A stretch of DNA of 64,000 bases from Planctomycetota bacterium (lineage in GTDB: Bacteria; Planctomycetota; Planctomycetia; Pirellulales; Lacipirellulaceae), in NCBI GenBank assembly GCA_029259915.1, contig JAJDED010000028.1, positions 62,001 to 126,000 on the forward strand, in the 5' to 3' direction. The notes under the pieces were generated by a model. It was not told the origin of the DNA. It saw only the letters and a list, made by a program, of their open reading frames with translations, and made no database searches. Below, in pieces: positions 1 to 9,121 of the stretch. Numbering within the stretch: the first letter of the stretch is position 1; every line of letters starts with the position of its first letter. The translations under genes were made by a program, and so were the position numbers.

Positions 1-65
1 ACGCCAGCTCGGTCCAATGCAGTGATTCGCAGATTCCTTCCTAACTTCCTCGTCCAACTCCCGTT

Positions 66-2939
66 ATGCCCGCATCTTCCCGACAAACCTCATTACCCGG
101 CATGGAGCCCGACATTGCCTCCAGCGCGGCAAACGAGAACACCCAAGCCCCCCCGCCGGAGCAGAAGCAGCCAGAGTCACACGAAGACCAACCAGAATCG
201 CTCAAAGATTGGACCATCTATGCGGTCGACTCCCACTCGCTGATTTTTCAAGTTTTTCACGCCTTGCCCGAGATGACCAGCCCACAAGGCGAACCGGTGG
301 GGGCCGTCTATGGTTTTGTCCGCGACTTGTTGCAACTCCTGGAAACCAAGCAACCCGATGCGCTAGTTTGTGCCTTCGACCTGCCGGGAGGAACTTTCCG
401 ACACGAACTCTACTCCGGCTACAAAGCCGACCGCGGTTCGATGCCGGAGGATTTGGTGTCGCAAATCCCAAAAATTCGCGAAGTCCTCGCGGCGCTAGGA
501 ATCCCCATTCTCGATAGCCCCGGCTATGAAGCCGACGACGTACTGGCAACCATCGCCCACGAGTGCAACGCGCTCCAGGGCAATTGTCTGATAGTAACCG
601 GCGACAAAGATTGCCGGCAACTAATTACCGACCGCGTGGCGATTTACAACATCCGCAAAAACAGCGTGTACGATGCGTCCCACCTCGAAGCCGATTGGGG
701 AATCCGGCCCGACCAAGTCGTCGATTTCCAATCGCTAGTCGGCGACAAAGTCGACAACGTACCCGGCGTGCCACTGATTGGGCCCAAGTTCGCCCAGGAG
801 TTACTCGCCAAGTACGACAACCTCGAAGCGGTGCTCGACAACGCCGAGGAAGTCTCCGGCACGAAGCGGCGAGAAAATCTCACCAAGCATCGCGACGACG
901 CGCTACTCTCGCAAAAACTGGTCCGACTAGATACGGCTGTGCCAGTTACTCCCGATTGGAACGCCACCCGCGTCGGAGGATTCGACCACGAACGCTTGGC
1001 AAAGTTGTTCCAAGATTTCGGCTTCCGCTCGTTTGCGGAAAGAGCCTTGGCCATCGATGGCAAGGAAACTTCCGTTGTTTCAAAAGAGTCTGTCTCTGGC
1101 GATTACCAAATCGTCGATACACACGAGGCCATGGAAAAACTGGTCGCCACGCTTCGCGAGCAAACACTCATTTCCATCGACACCGAAACCACCGCCATCA
1201 ATCCTCGCACCGCCGAGATTGTCGGCTACGCGATTGCTTATCAAGCCGGTGAAGGTTTTTACATACCTGTCCGCGGGCCCGCAGGCGAACAATTTCTCGA
1301 CCCTCAGCTCGTCGCGGACCAACTTCGACCAATTTTAGAAGACCCCACAATCGCCAAGTTGGGACAGAATTTGAAATACGACATGGTCGTCTTGCGCAGC
1401 GCCGGAATCCGTTTGGCCGGGGCGTCGTTCGACACGATGGTCGCCAGCTATCTGCTCGACGCCGGTCAGCGAAGCCATAGTCTCGATCAACTCGCGTCCC
1501 GATACCTGGGACATACCACCATCAAAATCGATTCGCTAATCGGCACCGGCAAAGACCAGAAACGGATGGACGAAGTCCCCATTGCCCAAGTCGGCCCCTA
1601 CGCCGCCGAAGACGCCGATATCCCCTTACAACTTGCGCCAATTTTGTCCAAGCAATTGGTCGACAATGGCCTCGAAGAGCTCAATCAAACCGTGGAAGTA
1701 CCGCTGATCGAAATCCTGGCGGAGATGGAATTCCAAGGAATCAGCGTCAACCCGAAACGACTCGGCGAACTCAGCAAACAATACGGGGCAACGCTGAATG
1801 AGTTGGAAAAAGAAATCGAAGAGATGGCCGGCCATCCTTTGAACATCGGCTCACCGAAGCAATTGCGGGAACTCCTGTTTTCAGAACTCGGACTGCCTGT
1901 CATGAAGAAAACCAAGACGGGCCCCAGCACCGATGCGAGCGTGTTGGAGCAATTGGCCGAGCACCATCCGCTGCCGGCAAAAATCGTCGAGTACCGCAAA
2001 TACGCAAAACTGCTGAATACCTACGTCGACGCGTTGCCCGAATTGATCCATCCCGAAACCAAGCGAGTCCACGCTTCGTTCAACCAAGTGGTGGCCGCCA
2101 CGGGCCGGCTCAGTTCCAGCAACCCCAACCTGCAAAACATCCCCATCCGCACGGCCGAAGGCCGCGAAATCCGCTCGGCGTTTCGTGCCGGTTTCCCCGA
2201 TTGGCAACTGTTGGCTGCCGACTATTCGCAGATCGAATTGCGGGTGCTGGCACACGTTTGCAAAGACGACGCCCTCTGCACCGCGTTCGCCAACGACGAA
2301 GACATCCACGCACTGGTCGCCAGCCAGGTCGAAAACGTCGAGCTCGCGGAAGTCACTTCCGACATGCGCCGCCGGGCCAAGGCGGTAAATTTCGGCATCA
2401 TCTACGGCCAAAGCCCATTCGGTTTGGCCAAAGCGCTCGACATCCCGCAAGATGAAGCCGCCAAGTTCATCGAAACCTATTTCGCCCGCTACCCGGGAGT
2501 CCTCGACTTCTTCGTGCAAACACTCGACCAATGCCGAGAGCAAGGTTACGTCACCACATTGCTAGGACGTCGCCGCGAAGTGCAAGGGGTGCGCCCCGTG
2601 GTCCCCGGACTCCGCGAGGAAAAAACCGGCGCCTTGCGGCAATTGAATCTTCCCGAACGCACCGCAATCAACACCGTCATCCAAGGTTCCGCAGCTGATC
2701 TTATTAAGCTGGCAATGATTGGAGTCCACGGCAGATTACAAACGAAAGAACTGTCGGCAAACCTGCTGCTGCAAATTCACGACGAGTTGGTATTTGAAGT
2801 CGCCCCAGAAGAGGTCGACACCTTGGCAACCATGGTGGTCGAAGAAATGAGCCAGGTCATGCCGCTCGCCGTACCGCTGAAGATCGACGTTAAACACGGC
2901 AAAACCTGGGCCGACTGCGAACCCTGGCTGGAGGCGTAA
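66..2939 (+). CDS. polA: DNA polymerase I
   Basis: Replicative gap filling and repair polymerase, 957 residues, with all three classical domains. A low-complexity N-terminal tail of about 50 residues precedes the 5' nuclease domain (VDSHSLIF from residue 54, GYEADDVLA, GDKVDNVPGVP). The 3'-5' exonuclease motifs look intact: DTET (D372/E374), NLKYD (D439) and YAAED, so proofreading is expected, unlike Taq-type enzymes. The polymerase has motif A DYSQIELR (D719), motif B RRRAKAVNFGIIYG and motif C QIHDELVFE (D906). The start is the first ATG of the frame. No better internal start precedes the nuclease domain, so the tail is either real or contains the true start. It stands alone; the following gap carries a MITE-like repeat. 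Confidence 0.97.
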   Translation: MPASSRQTSLPGMEPDIASSAANENTQAPPPEQKQPESHEDQPESLKDWTIYAVDSHSLIFQVFHALPEMTSPQGEPVGAVYGFVRDLLQLLETKQPDALVCAFDLPGGTFRHELYSGYKADRGSMPEDLVSQIPKIREVLAALGIPILDSPGYEADDVLATIAHECNALQGNCLIVTGDKDCRQLITDRVAIYNIRKNSVYDASHLEADWGIRPDQVVDFQSLVGDKVDNVPGVPLIGPKFAQELLAKYDNLEAVLDNAEEVSGTKRRENLTKHRDDALLSQKLVRLDTAVPVTPDWNATRVGGFDHERLAKLFQDFGFRSFAERALAIDGKETSVVSKESVSGDYQIVDTHEAMEKLVATLREQTLISIDTETTAINPRTAEIVGYAIAYQAGEGFYIPVRGPAGEQFLDPQLVADQLRPILEDPTIAKLGQNLKYDMVVLRSAGIRLAGASFDTMVASYLLDAGQRSHSLDQLASRYLGHTTIKIDSLIGTGKDQKRMDEVPIAQVGPYAAEDADIPLQLAPILSKQLVDNGLEELNQTVEVPLIEILAEMEFQGISVNPKRLGELSKQYGATLNELEKEIEEMAGHPLNIGSPKQLRELLFSELGLPVMKKTKTGPSTDASVLEQLAEHHPLPAKIVEYRKYAKLLNTYVDALPELIHPETKRVHASFNQVVAATGRLSSSNPNLQNIPIRTAEGREIRSAFRAGFPDWQLLAADYSQIELRVLAHVCKDDALCTAFANDEDIHALVASQVENVELAEVTSDMRRRAKAVNFGIIYGQSPFGLAKALDIPQDEAAKFIETYFARYPGVLDFFVQTLDQCREQGYVTTLLGRRREVQGVRPVVPGLREEKTGALRQLNLPERTAINTVIQGSAADLIKLAMIGVHGRLQTKELSANLLLQIHDELVFEVAPEEVDTLATMVVEEMSQVMPLAVPLKIDVKHGKTWADCEPWLEA

Positions 2940-3022
2940 CGCCGCTGTTGCCGATTGTCATTCCCAGGTACCCGCTTCACACTGCCGGGCGATCTAACAT
3001 CAACACTTGGCGTAACTTGTGT

Positions 3023-3131
3023 CTAGTGCTTTGTCATTACTAAAAATTAGGGTGCAAGCTGTCAGAAGTTGTTTAATGCTAGGTCGTTCTGGCAGCTTGC
3101 ACCCTAATTCTAAGAGTTGTCAAAGCACTAG
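3023..3131. repeat. MITE-like inverted-repeat element
   Basis: Two 44-bp arms (3023-3066 and 3088-3131) are inverted copies matching at 37 of 44 positions. Both ends read CTAGTGCTTTG inward, and the loop is 21 bp. No coding capacity. It lies in the 409-bp gap between polA and the PEP-CTERM gene. It looks like a small non-autonomous mobile element or a long RNA hairpin. The rest of the gap (3132-3348) shows nothing else clear and must hold the promoter of the next gene. Confidence 0.7.
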
Positions 3132-3348
3132 GGTGGACCTTGTGCCGAGGTCCCGGGATATCCACCGACGACGTGTGAATCTGTACTCGGGGAGAAATCA
3201 TCGAAATCGGCCATTAATTTAGTTGCAACGCCTCCTGGAACTGTTACAGTAACTATTATGATATTCATTGCCGCATAGTTTTGCCAGCGATCATGTAGTT
3301 GTTGGCATTCATGCAACTTAGCGGGCGATACTGCCCAGGGAGAGTCTC

Positions 3349-3990
3349 ATGTTAAATGTAAGAGGGATCCTAACTGCCGGTTTGAGTCTGTTGATTTTGG
3401 GTGGTCTGAGTCTGAATGCTTCTGCCATCGAGCTGGCCGTTAATGGTGGTTTCGAGACGGGCGATTATACGGGTTGGACACAGTTCCCAACCGGCCCAGG
3501 TCAACAAACAGTGGACAGCGTGAATCCGTCGTCGGGAGTTTTTTCTGGCAAGATTTTCAATGACGCTCCCCCCAGCAATTCACTCATCAAACAAGCAAAT
3601 CTTAACCCCGGTCAATTCACTCCTGGCCAATTAGTCAGCGTTTCTTTCGACGCCCGGGGAACTTTTGGAATTGGTGGCGTTGCCTTCGCGGAGTTATTTT
3701 CCGAGCTCAGCGGTGGTGGTACTTCTGCAGCTTTTCTACATGTTGTGAGCGTGAATGGCGATCCGAACGTCTGGACGCCTAACAGTTTCTCTACCACGGT
3801 CGGACCTGACTCCAGCGGTGGCATAACTCTTCAGCTAGGCAACGTCCTTGGTGCGAACCCAGGTACGCAAAACACGGTTTGGTACGACAATGTATCGGTC
3901 TCGGTGGACTCGCTCATTGTTCCCGAACCGACTTCATTCGCACTGCTTGGCCTAGCCGGTCTGGCGCTGGTTGGCTATCGCCGCAAGTAG
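3349..3990 (+). CDS. PEP-CTERM sorting domain protein
   Basis: Secreted protein of 213 residues. It has an N-terminal signal peptide (hydrophobic stretch ending LNASA near residue 26), a body beginning NGGFETGDYTGW that resembles carbohydrate-binding jelly-roll modules, and a C-terminal sorting signal: VPEP, a hydrophobic helix and a final YRRK. Such tails are processed by exosortase, with the protein ending at or beyond the outer membrane; no exosortase is in the window. Monocistronic, closed by a strong terminator. The binding target is unknown. Confidence 0.85.
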   Translation: MLNVRGILTAGLSLLILGGLSLNASAIELAVNGGFETGDYTGWTQFPTGPGQQTVDSVNPSSGVFSGKIFNDAPPSNSLIKQANLNPGQFTPGQLVSVSFDARGTFGIGGVAFAELFSELSGGGTSAAFLHVVSVNGDPNVWTPNSFSTTVGPDSSGGITLQLGNVLGANPGTQNTVWYDNVSVSVDSLIVPEPTSFALLGLAGLALVGYRRK

Positions 3991-4042
3991 GCCATTTGGA
4001 TTACGCCTGCTGCTTCAACGAGCAACAATCGAAAAACCGAAC

Positions 4043-4077
4043 AGCGGGGTTGAGCTAAGCTCAGCCCCGCTTTTTTT
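4043..4077 (+). terminator. Rho-independent terminator
   Basis: A 13-bp stem AGCGGGGTTGAGC / GCTCAGCCCCGCT (one G-T pair) with a TAA loop is followed by a run of T to 4077. It lies 53 bp after the PEP-CTERM stop codon. Confidence 0.9.
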
Positions 4078-4178
4078 CTGATGCCCTGCAGTGAACCCCG
4101 GGTACTTGGGCTACACTGCTAGGAGATTTGCCAAACATTTACGCCGACGGCGTAATCAGATGCCTTAATCAAGTCTGA

Positions 4179-4258
4179 GCGGTTAGCCATTCGTTGTCAG
4201 CTTTGGTAGGCTAGTTTCATCTGAAAAAAACTAACTGCTAATCGCTAACAGCTACAAA
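4179..4258. repeat. heptad array with inverted arm before coaE
   Basis: Four 7-bp units CTAACTG, CTAATCG, CTAACAG and CTACAAA run from 4231 to 4258. A degenerate inverted arm (GCGGTTA, GCCATTC, GTTGTCA) lies at 4179-4199. The array ends three bases before the coaE start, where a Shine-Dalgarno sequence would be expected. Confidence 0.7.
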
Positions 4259-4261
4259 ACC

Positions 4262-4873
4262 ATGCACATCCTCGGACTCACCGGAGGCATCGCCAGCGGG
4301 AAATCGACGGTTGCCAGCGAATTGGCCGCGCTGGGGGCGGTTGTGCTTGTCGCGGACGAAGCGGCGCACCGGGCCATCAATCTTCCCCAAGTGAAAAGTG
4401 TTTTAGTCGAACGGTGGGGCAACGGATTTCTCGATTCGGTGGGCGACGTCGACCGTCAAAAGGTAGCCCAGCGAGTCTTTTCGCCTAACGATGAGAAGCT
4501 GGTAGAACTGAAATTTCTGCAGAGCGTCCTCCACCCACTGCTCCGGGAGCAATTCGAAGCCCGCCTAGAAACGCTGCGAGGGCAGGGCACTCCGGTCGCG
4601 GTGATCGACGCCCCGCTACTCATCGAGGCGGGATGGGAAGACCTGTGCGATAGTGTGCTTTTTGTCGATACGCCGGAAAATGTGCGGCTCGAGCGGACTC
4701 GGCAGCGTGGTTGGGCGGAGCAAGATTTTCTCCGGCGCGAGTCGGTCCAAATGCCGATAGAAGAAAAGCGGCGTCTGTCGACGCGAGCGATTGTAAATGA
4801 CGGTTCTCTCGAAGACTTACGAAAACAGGTGCGCGGAACCTACCACGAGCTGGCCGAGACAGACTCTCGGTAA
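4262..4873 (+). CDS. coaE: dephospho-CoA kinase
   Basis: Last step of coenzyme A synthesis: ATP-dependent phosphorylation of the 3'-hydroxyl of dephospho-CoA in the cytosol. 203 residues, normal for the family. A P-loop GLTGGIASGKST (residues 5-16) begins right after the start. Further family blocks are ADEAAHRA (D of the dephospho-CoA site), VLHPLLREQ and VIDAPLLIEAGW, then the lid-like R-rich segment ERTRQRGW. The ATG is placed by the P-loop position. No Shine-Dalgarno; a heptad array abuts the start. Transcribed ahead of rho but separated by 282 bp. Confidence 0.95.
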   Translation: MHILGLTGGIASGKSTVASELAALGAVVLVADEAAHRAINLPQVKSVLVERWGNGFLDSVGDVDRQKVAQRVFSPNDEKLVELKFLQSVLHPLLREQFEARLETLRGQGTPVAVIDAPLLIEAGWEDLCDSVLFVDTPENVRLERTRQRGWAEQDFLRRESVQMPIEEKRRLSTRAIVNDGSLEDLRKQVRGTYHELAETDSR

Positions 4874-4985
4874 GCCCCCCGCCAAAAAGGCCCAATCCTG
4901 CGACTAGCTAGACTTCCCAAACGGGCCTTGGCCTGCCATACTAATAGACCACGTCATTTGGTTTTGAGGGCGTCAATGCCTTCTC

Positions 4986-5007
4986 AGCTAAGCCGCAAGC
5001 GGCTAGC
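4986..5007. repeat. short palindrome with CCGCAAGCGG core
   Basis: AGCTAAGCCGCAAGCGGCTAGC forms a near-perfect dyad in the coaE-rho gap. Related cores occur at 8778-8814, 32773-32805 and 61949-61969, so this is a dispersed tag rather than a gene-specific site. Confidence 0.55.
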
Positions 5008-5155
5008 CCTGATGTGCGTTAACAAATAAAAAACCTTTTCCTGCTCCGCACGGAACACTACTTGCGAGCACCCACCTAAACCTTTAATCAGTAGCCCCGC
5101 CTTTTGGCGCCTTTCGTGCGCCGAGACCAAACGCTTCTTTTCCAGGAGTCCTTCG

Positions 5156-6634
5156 ATGTCTGAGACCAGCAACCGCGGTCCGCGGCACGGTCGTTCGCAT
5201 TCGCGCAAACGCCACGCGCCCAATAACCAGCAAGCCGACGGTATCGATAGCCAACGGCTTGCCGAGTTAGATCGCGAAGAGCCGCTTTCCATCGCGGAGG
5301 AACTCGACAAAGCCGCCGAACGCGTTCGGCGGGTTGGCAAGTCGATCGAGCGAACCGACAAGCCCGACCCTAACGTTCATATTGCCAAGCTACAACGCAT
5401 GAGCGTCCCGGAGCTTATCGAAGTTGCCAATCAAGAGGGCGTCGAAGAAACCACTGGGGTAAAAAAGCAAGATCTGATTTTCCGCATTCTCAAAAAGCGG
5501 GTGAAGCTCGACGGCATGATGTCCGGCGAGGGAACGCTCGAAATCCTGCCGGACGGCTTTGGGTTTCTGAGGAGCCCCGACTACCACTATTTGTCGTGCC
5601 CCGACGATATTTACGTTTCGCCCAGCCAGATTCGACGATTCGGGTTGCGGACCGGAGCGACTGTGGCGGGCACCATTCGGCCGCCCAAAGAAAACGAGCG
5701 TTACTTCGCCCTGTTGCGAGTCGAAGCGATCAACGGACAGGATCCAAATTTGCTGTCAAAGAAAATCTTCTTCGACAACCTCACGCCCAACCATCCCGAC
5801 GAACGCATCGTCATGGAAACCAGTGCCCAAGAAGTCGCAATGCGCGTGGTCGACATGATTGTCCCCATCGGCTTCGGACAGCGCGGTTTGATCGTGAGCC
5901 CTCCGCGTGCGGGAAAAACCATCCTGATGCAGAAGATGGCACAAAGCGTTCTGACTAATTATCCAGAAGCCCATGTCATCATGCTGCTGATCGACGAACG
6001 ACCCGAAGAAGTCACCGACATGGAGCGTCAGGTCAAAGGCACCCACTGCGAGGTGATTAGCTCCACCTTCGACGAACCCTCGTCGCGCCATATTCAAGTT
6101 GCAGACATGGTCATCGAAAAAGCCAAACGGATGGTCGAATACGGTCACGACGTCGTGATCTTTCTCGATTCCATCACACGGCTGGCCCGGGCGTGGAACG
6201 CCGAATGCCCCAGCTCGGGCAAAGTGCTCTCCGGGGGTATCGACGCCAATGCCATGCAGCGCCCCAAGCGGTTCTTCGGCTCCGCACGCAAAGTGGACGA
6301 AGGCGGGTCGCTCACCATCATCGCCACCGCATTGGTCGACACGGGCAGCCGGATGGATGAGGTGATTTTTGAAGAATTCAAAGGCACCGGCAACCAGGAA
6401 ATCGTGCTTGATCGCCGCTTGGTCGACAAACGCATCTGGCCGGCAATCGACATCACCCGTAGCGGAACGCGCCGCGAAGAGATGCTGATGGACCCCGAAG
6501 AACACCGCCGGGTATGCATGTTGCGGCGAGTGCTAAACGACATGGATTCGCCCGATGCCATGGAATTACTCACGACTCGGTTGGCAAAAACCAAGTCGAA
6601 CGCCGAATTTTTGATGAGCATTAAGGAGGAGTAG
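5156..6634 (+). CDS. rho: transcription termination factor Rho
   Basis: Hexameric RNA helicase that ends untranslated transcripts. 492 residues, longer than the roughly 420 of E. coli. An N-terminal charged extension of about 65 residues ([14 protein letters not shown]) precedes the Rho_N segment. The primary RNA-binding cold-shock-like fold follows ([15 protein letters not shown], then [10 protein letters not shown]). The ATPase core has VSPPRAGKT (Walker A, near residue 250), [26 protein letters not shown] (Walker B) and the R-loop region [11 protein letters not shown] good AGGAG lies before the ATG. It heads a rho-ribH-nusB-ftsY string in which each following junction carries a heptad array. 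Confidence 0.97.
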   Translation: MSETSNRGPRHGRSHSRKRHAPNNQQADGIDSQRLAELDREEPLSIAEELDKAAERVRRVGKSIERTDKPDPNVHIAKLQRMSVPELIEVANQEGVEETTGVKKQDLIFRILKKRVKLDGMMSGEGTLEILPDGFGFLRSPDYHYLSCPDDIYVSPSQIRRFGLRTGATVAGTIRPPKENERYFALLRVEAINGQDPNLLSKKIFFDNLTPNHPDERIVMETSAQEVAMRVVDMIVPIGFGQRGLIVSPPRAGKTILMQKMAQSVLTNYPEAHVIMLLIDERPEEVTDMERQVKGTHCEVISSTFDEPSSRHIQVADMVIEKAKRMVEYGHDVVIFLDSITRLARAWNAECPSSGKVLSGGIDANAMQRPKRFFGSARKVDEGGSLTIIATALVDTGSRMDEVIFEEFKGTGNQEIVLDRRLVDKRIWPAIDITRSGTRREEMLMDPEEHRRVCMLRRVLNDMDSPDAMELLTTRLAKTKSNAEFLMSIKEE

Positions 6635-6689
6635 GGGGAAAGGAGGAAGGCGGAAGGCGGATTTCCCCCCTCCGCCTTCCTCCCTCCCC
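6634..6689. repeat. heptad hairpin array between rho and ribH
   Basis: Eight consecutive 7-bp units start at the last base of the rho stop codon: GGGGGAA, AGGAGGA, AGGCGGA, AGGCGGA, TTTCCCC, CCTCCGC, CTTCCTC, CCTCCCC. The purine-rich left half is nearly complementary to the pyrimidine-rich right half, giving a stem of about 20 bp. The ribH start follows 11 bp later without a Shine-Dalgarno. Confidence 0.75.
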
Positions 6690-6700
6690 CTTATGCAGGT

Positions 6701-7174
6701 TTGGCAAATACACTCAAATCCGAGGCAATTGACAACTCCGATCACTTCGCGATCGTGGTCGCCGAATGGAATCGTTCGATTACCGAAAAGCTGCTCGACG
6801 GAGCGCTGCAGATATTGCATGCCGCGGGAGTGCCCAAGGAAAATGTTACGGTCGCTTGGGTGCCGGGGGCGTGGGAAATACCGCTCGTGGCCCAACGTCT
6901 GGCAAGAAGTGGCCAGGTGGCCAGCGTCATTTGTTTAGGCGCAGTCATCCGTGGTGAAACGAGTCACGACCAACACATCAATCGAGGCGTGAGCCTCGCC
7001 CTGAGCCAGGTCGCCCTGGCGACGGATATCCCGGTTTTGTTCGGCATTTTGACCTGCGAATCGATGGAACAAGCGATCCACCGCGCGGGGGGGAACGTCG
7101 GCAACAAAGGAACCGAATGTGCCGAGGCAGCCCTACAAATGGTCGGATTGCTTAAGAGTTGTCCGAAAGAATAG
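6701..7174 (+). CDS. ribH: 6,7-dimethyl-8-ribityllumazine synthase
   Basis: Penultimate riboflavin step: condensation of 5-amino-6-ribitylaminouracil with dihydroxybutanone phosphate, usually in a 60-mer shell. 157 residues. Family blocks visible: HFAIVVAEWN (substrate-stacking Trp), VPGAWEIPL, CLGAVIRGETSHDQHIN (catalytic His region) and VLFGILTCESMEQA. The chosen start is TTG at 6701. The nearby ATG at 6693 is in another frame and no ATG or GTG precedes the first conserved block, so TTG initiation is inferred. No Shine-Dalgarno. Riboflavin synthase lies 35 kb away at 41551. Confidence 0.93.
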   Translation: MANTLKSEAIDNSDHFAIVVAEWNRSITEKLLDGALQILHAAGVPKENVTVAWVPGAWEIPLVAQRLARSGQVASVICLGAVIRGETSHDQHINRGVSLALSQVALATDIPVLFGILTCESMEQAIHRAGGNVGNKGTECAEAALQMVGLLKSCPKE

Positions 7175-7184
7175 AATGTGTGAA

Positions 7185-7273
7185 GCGGAGAGCTTAGTGC
7201 TAAGAGCTAACAGCCAGAATAATTGAAGCCTTCCCATCTGGCTCTTAGCTCTCTGCCCTTAGCTCTCAGCTGC
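7185..7273. repeat. heptad hairpin array between ribH and nusB
   Basis: Left arm 7185-7218 (GCGGAGA, GCTTAGT, GCTAAGA, GCTAACA, GCCAGA) and right arm 7237-7273 (TCTGGCT, CTTAGCT, CTCTGCC, CTTAGCT, CTCAGCT) are mutually complementary around an 18-bp loop. Confidence 0.8.
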
Positions 7274-7304
7274 CCCATCATCACCACCCCAAAAAGTCTC
7301 CCCC

Positions 7305-7727
7305 ATGCCCCCTCGTAGTCGCGCACGCGAAGTTGCACTGCAAGCGTTGTTTCAAGAGGATTTGAATCCTCGAGACTCGCGGGATCAGATTGCGCCTTTC
7401 TTGCAATCGCGGCTGCAACAACCGGAATTGCGCGTTTTTGCCGAATCGCTCGTCTTGGGGGTGTTGCGAAACCAAGCGGAGCTCGATGCGCTGCTCGAGT
7501 CGAAGGCCGACAATTGGAGTCTTGGCCGCATGGCCGCCACCGATCGAAACATCATGCGATTGGGAGCCTACGAGATTCGCTACGCCGACACCCCCGACCG
7601 GGTTGCCATCGACGAAGCGGTGGAACTCGCCAAGCGCTTCGGCTCCGCCCAATCGTCCCAATTCGTAAACGGAATTCTCGACAAGCTAATACTACGACAA
7701 GAAGACAAGGAGGAAAGTGAAGAATAG
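7305..7727 (+). CDS. nusB: transcription antitermination factor NusB
   Basis: All-helical protein that with NusE binds boxA RNA during rRNA antitermination. 140 residues, normal length. The N-terminal RSRAREVALQALFQ block and the C-terminal block DRNIMRLGAYEIRY…PDRVAIDEAVELAKRFG…FVNGILDKL are diagnostic. It sits between two heptad hairpins. The bases before its ATG are C-rich with no Shine-Dalgarno. The ribH-nusB pairing is common in bacteria. Confidence 0.95.
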   Translation: MPPRSRAREVALQALFQEDLNPRDSRDQIAPFLQSRLQQPELRVFAESLVLGVLRNQAELDALLESKADNWSLGRMAATDRNIMRLGAYEIRYADTPDRVAIDEAVELAKRFGSAQSSQFVNGILDKLILRQEDKEESEE

Positions 7728-7815
7728 CTAATAGCGGAGAGCTAAGAGCTGAGAGCCAGAGGAAAAGCTTCCAATCTTCTGGCTCTCAGCTCTCCGCTCT
7801 CAGCCCTCAGCTCTC
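7727..7815. repeat. heptad hairpin array between nusB and ftsY
   Basis: Left arm units GCTAATA, GCGGAGA, GCTAAGA, GCTGAGA, GCCAGAG (7727-7761) begin on the last base of the nusB stop. Right arm units TTCTGGC, TCTCAGC, TCTCCGC, TCTCAGC, CCTCAGC (7777-7811) are complementary. The array is very similar to the ribH-nusB one. Confidence 0.8.
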
Positions 7816-7825
7816 TTCCCCCATC

Positions 7826-8770
7826 ATGGGTTTGTTTGAAAAATTTCGTCGCGGATTGACCAAGACGGCCAATATCTTAAAGACCGACGTTCGCGATTTG
7901 TTCAAAAGCGAGGGCCGGCTGATCGACGATGCGTTTCTCGACGAAATGCGAGCCCTGTTGTTCAAAACCGATATGGGCTACGACTCCGTGGAAGAAATCG
8001 TTGACGAAGTCTCCGACAAATTGCGTGGCCGGGTGGTCACGCTCGAAGAAGTGGTCGCCACCTGGAAAAGCAAACTTGCCGCGCTGATGGCCCAGGATAG
8101 CTCGCCGATCAACTATGCCGCGAGTGGCCCCACGGTCATTATGGTTTGCGGCGTGAACGGCGCGGGAAAAACCACGTCGATTGCCAAGCTGGCGCACCTG
8201 ATCAAGTCGGAAGGAAAAACCGTGGTGCTCGGCGCCGGCGACACCTTCCGGGCAGCGGCCGTCCAGCAATTGACCATCTGGGCCGAGCGATTGGGTGTCG
8301 ACATCGTCACCGGCGAAGACGGAGCCCATCCCGCCTCGGTCGCTTACCGGGCCGTGGAGCAGTGCATTGCCACGGGAGCCGACGTTTGCATTGTCGACAC
8401 GGCAGGCCGTTTGCAGACACAAAAAAATCTGATGGCGGAGTTGACCAAGATCCAAGGTTCGATTCGCAAGCAAATCCCCGAAGCCCCACACGAAGTCCTC
8501 TTGGTTCTCGACGCCACCACAGGACAAAACGGTATCAGCCAAGCCAACAATTTTACCGACGCCGTGGATTGCACCGGAATCGTGCTGGCCAAACTCGACG
8601 GCACCGCCAAAGGGGGCGTCGTGGTCGCCATCCGCCAACAAGTGGGACTGCCCGTGAAATATGTGGGAGTCGGCGAAAGCCCCGAAGATTGGGCCCTCTT
8701 TAGCCCCAACGACTTCGTCGATGCCCTGTTCGCCGAAGTCGGCGCAGACGCCCCCGCTTCAGCCGGCTAG
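7826..8770 (+). CDS. ftsY: signal recognition particle receptor FtsY
   Basis: SRP receptor GTPase that docks ribosome-nascent chain complexes at the membrane. 314 residues: the N domain and G domain are complete, while the long acidic A domain of E. coli FtsY is absent. The amphipathic N-terminus (GLFEKFRRGLTKT) probably binds lipid. GTPase motifs: GVNGAGKTTSIAKLA (G1), DTFRAAAVQQL, DTAGRLQTQKNLM (G3), and AKLDGTAKGG (G4). It starts 10 bp after a heptad array with no Shine-Dalgarno. Followed by a dyad, not a T-rich terminator. Confidence 0.96.
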   Translation: MGLFEKFRRGLTKTANILKTDVRDLFKSEGRLIDDAFLDEMRALLFKTDMGYDSVEEIVDEVSDKLRGRVVTLEEVVATWKSKLAALMAQDSSPINYAASGPTVIMVCGVNGAGKTTSIAKLAHLIKSEGKTVVLGAGDTFRAAAVQQLTIWAERLGVDIVTGEDGAHPASVAYRAVEQCIATGADVCIVDTAGRLQTQKNLMAELTKIQGSIRKQIPEAPHEVLLVLDATTGQNGISQANNFTDAVDCTGIVLAKLDGTAKGGVVVAIRQQVGLPVKYVGVGESPEDWALFSPNDFVDALFAEVGADAPASAG

Positions 8771-8777
8771 TACCGCT

Positions 8778-8814
8778 AAACCGCAAGCGTTTGGCCAATC
8801 ACCGCTTGCGGTTT
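8778..8814. terminator. dyad downstream of ftsY
   Basis: AAACCGCAAGCG and CGCTTGCGGTTT form a perfect 12-bp stem around a 13-base loop, starting 8 bp after the ftsY stop. There is no T tract, so it may be an RNA-stabilising stem or a copy of the CCGCAAGCGG tag rather than a true terminator. Confidence 0.5.
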
Positions 8815-8952
8815 CGCCAATTCGTCCTTCACGTGCCTAGCTGCGCGTCAGTCGCTGATTAGTTCCCAGGCAATCTCTAACCGGCCGTTGAGTTCATACA
8901 AAAAACGATCTTTCAGACCGTTCGCTCAACCATCTATCTCATCAAGACTTGC

Positions 8953-9008
8953 AACAAAGTCTGCAACTCTGCGCACTTTGTTAACAAGGTTTGGCACAAC
9001 GGTTGCGT
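8953..9008 (+). promoter_or_regulatory. sigma-54-type promoter upstream of amt
   Basis: TTGGCACAACGGTTGCG at 8991-9007 matches the -24/-12 consensus (TGGCAC, five bases, TTGC) with exact spacing. Just upstream, AACAAAGT (8953-8960) and ACTTTGTT (8975-8982) form an inverted repeat that could bind an enhancer protein. The start of amt is about 105 bp downstream of the expected +1. The 351-bp gap 8771-9121 holds this and the ftsY dyad. Confidence 0.6.
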
Positions 9009-9121
9009 ATGCACCAATCGCATTAGTTTGTACTCACCGGAGACTCTTATGGCTGCACAAGAAGTTTGCCACCAGGCTCTCTGAACATCCTCCCTCCTGA
9101 CAATTTGCCAAGGACGTTTGC

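Noticed and set aside
6693-6938. ATG-started frame at 6693 as ribH start
   Set aside because: It is a different frame; the lumazine synthase blocks are only in the TTG frame at 6701. A sequencing frameshift cannot be excluded but is not needed.
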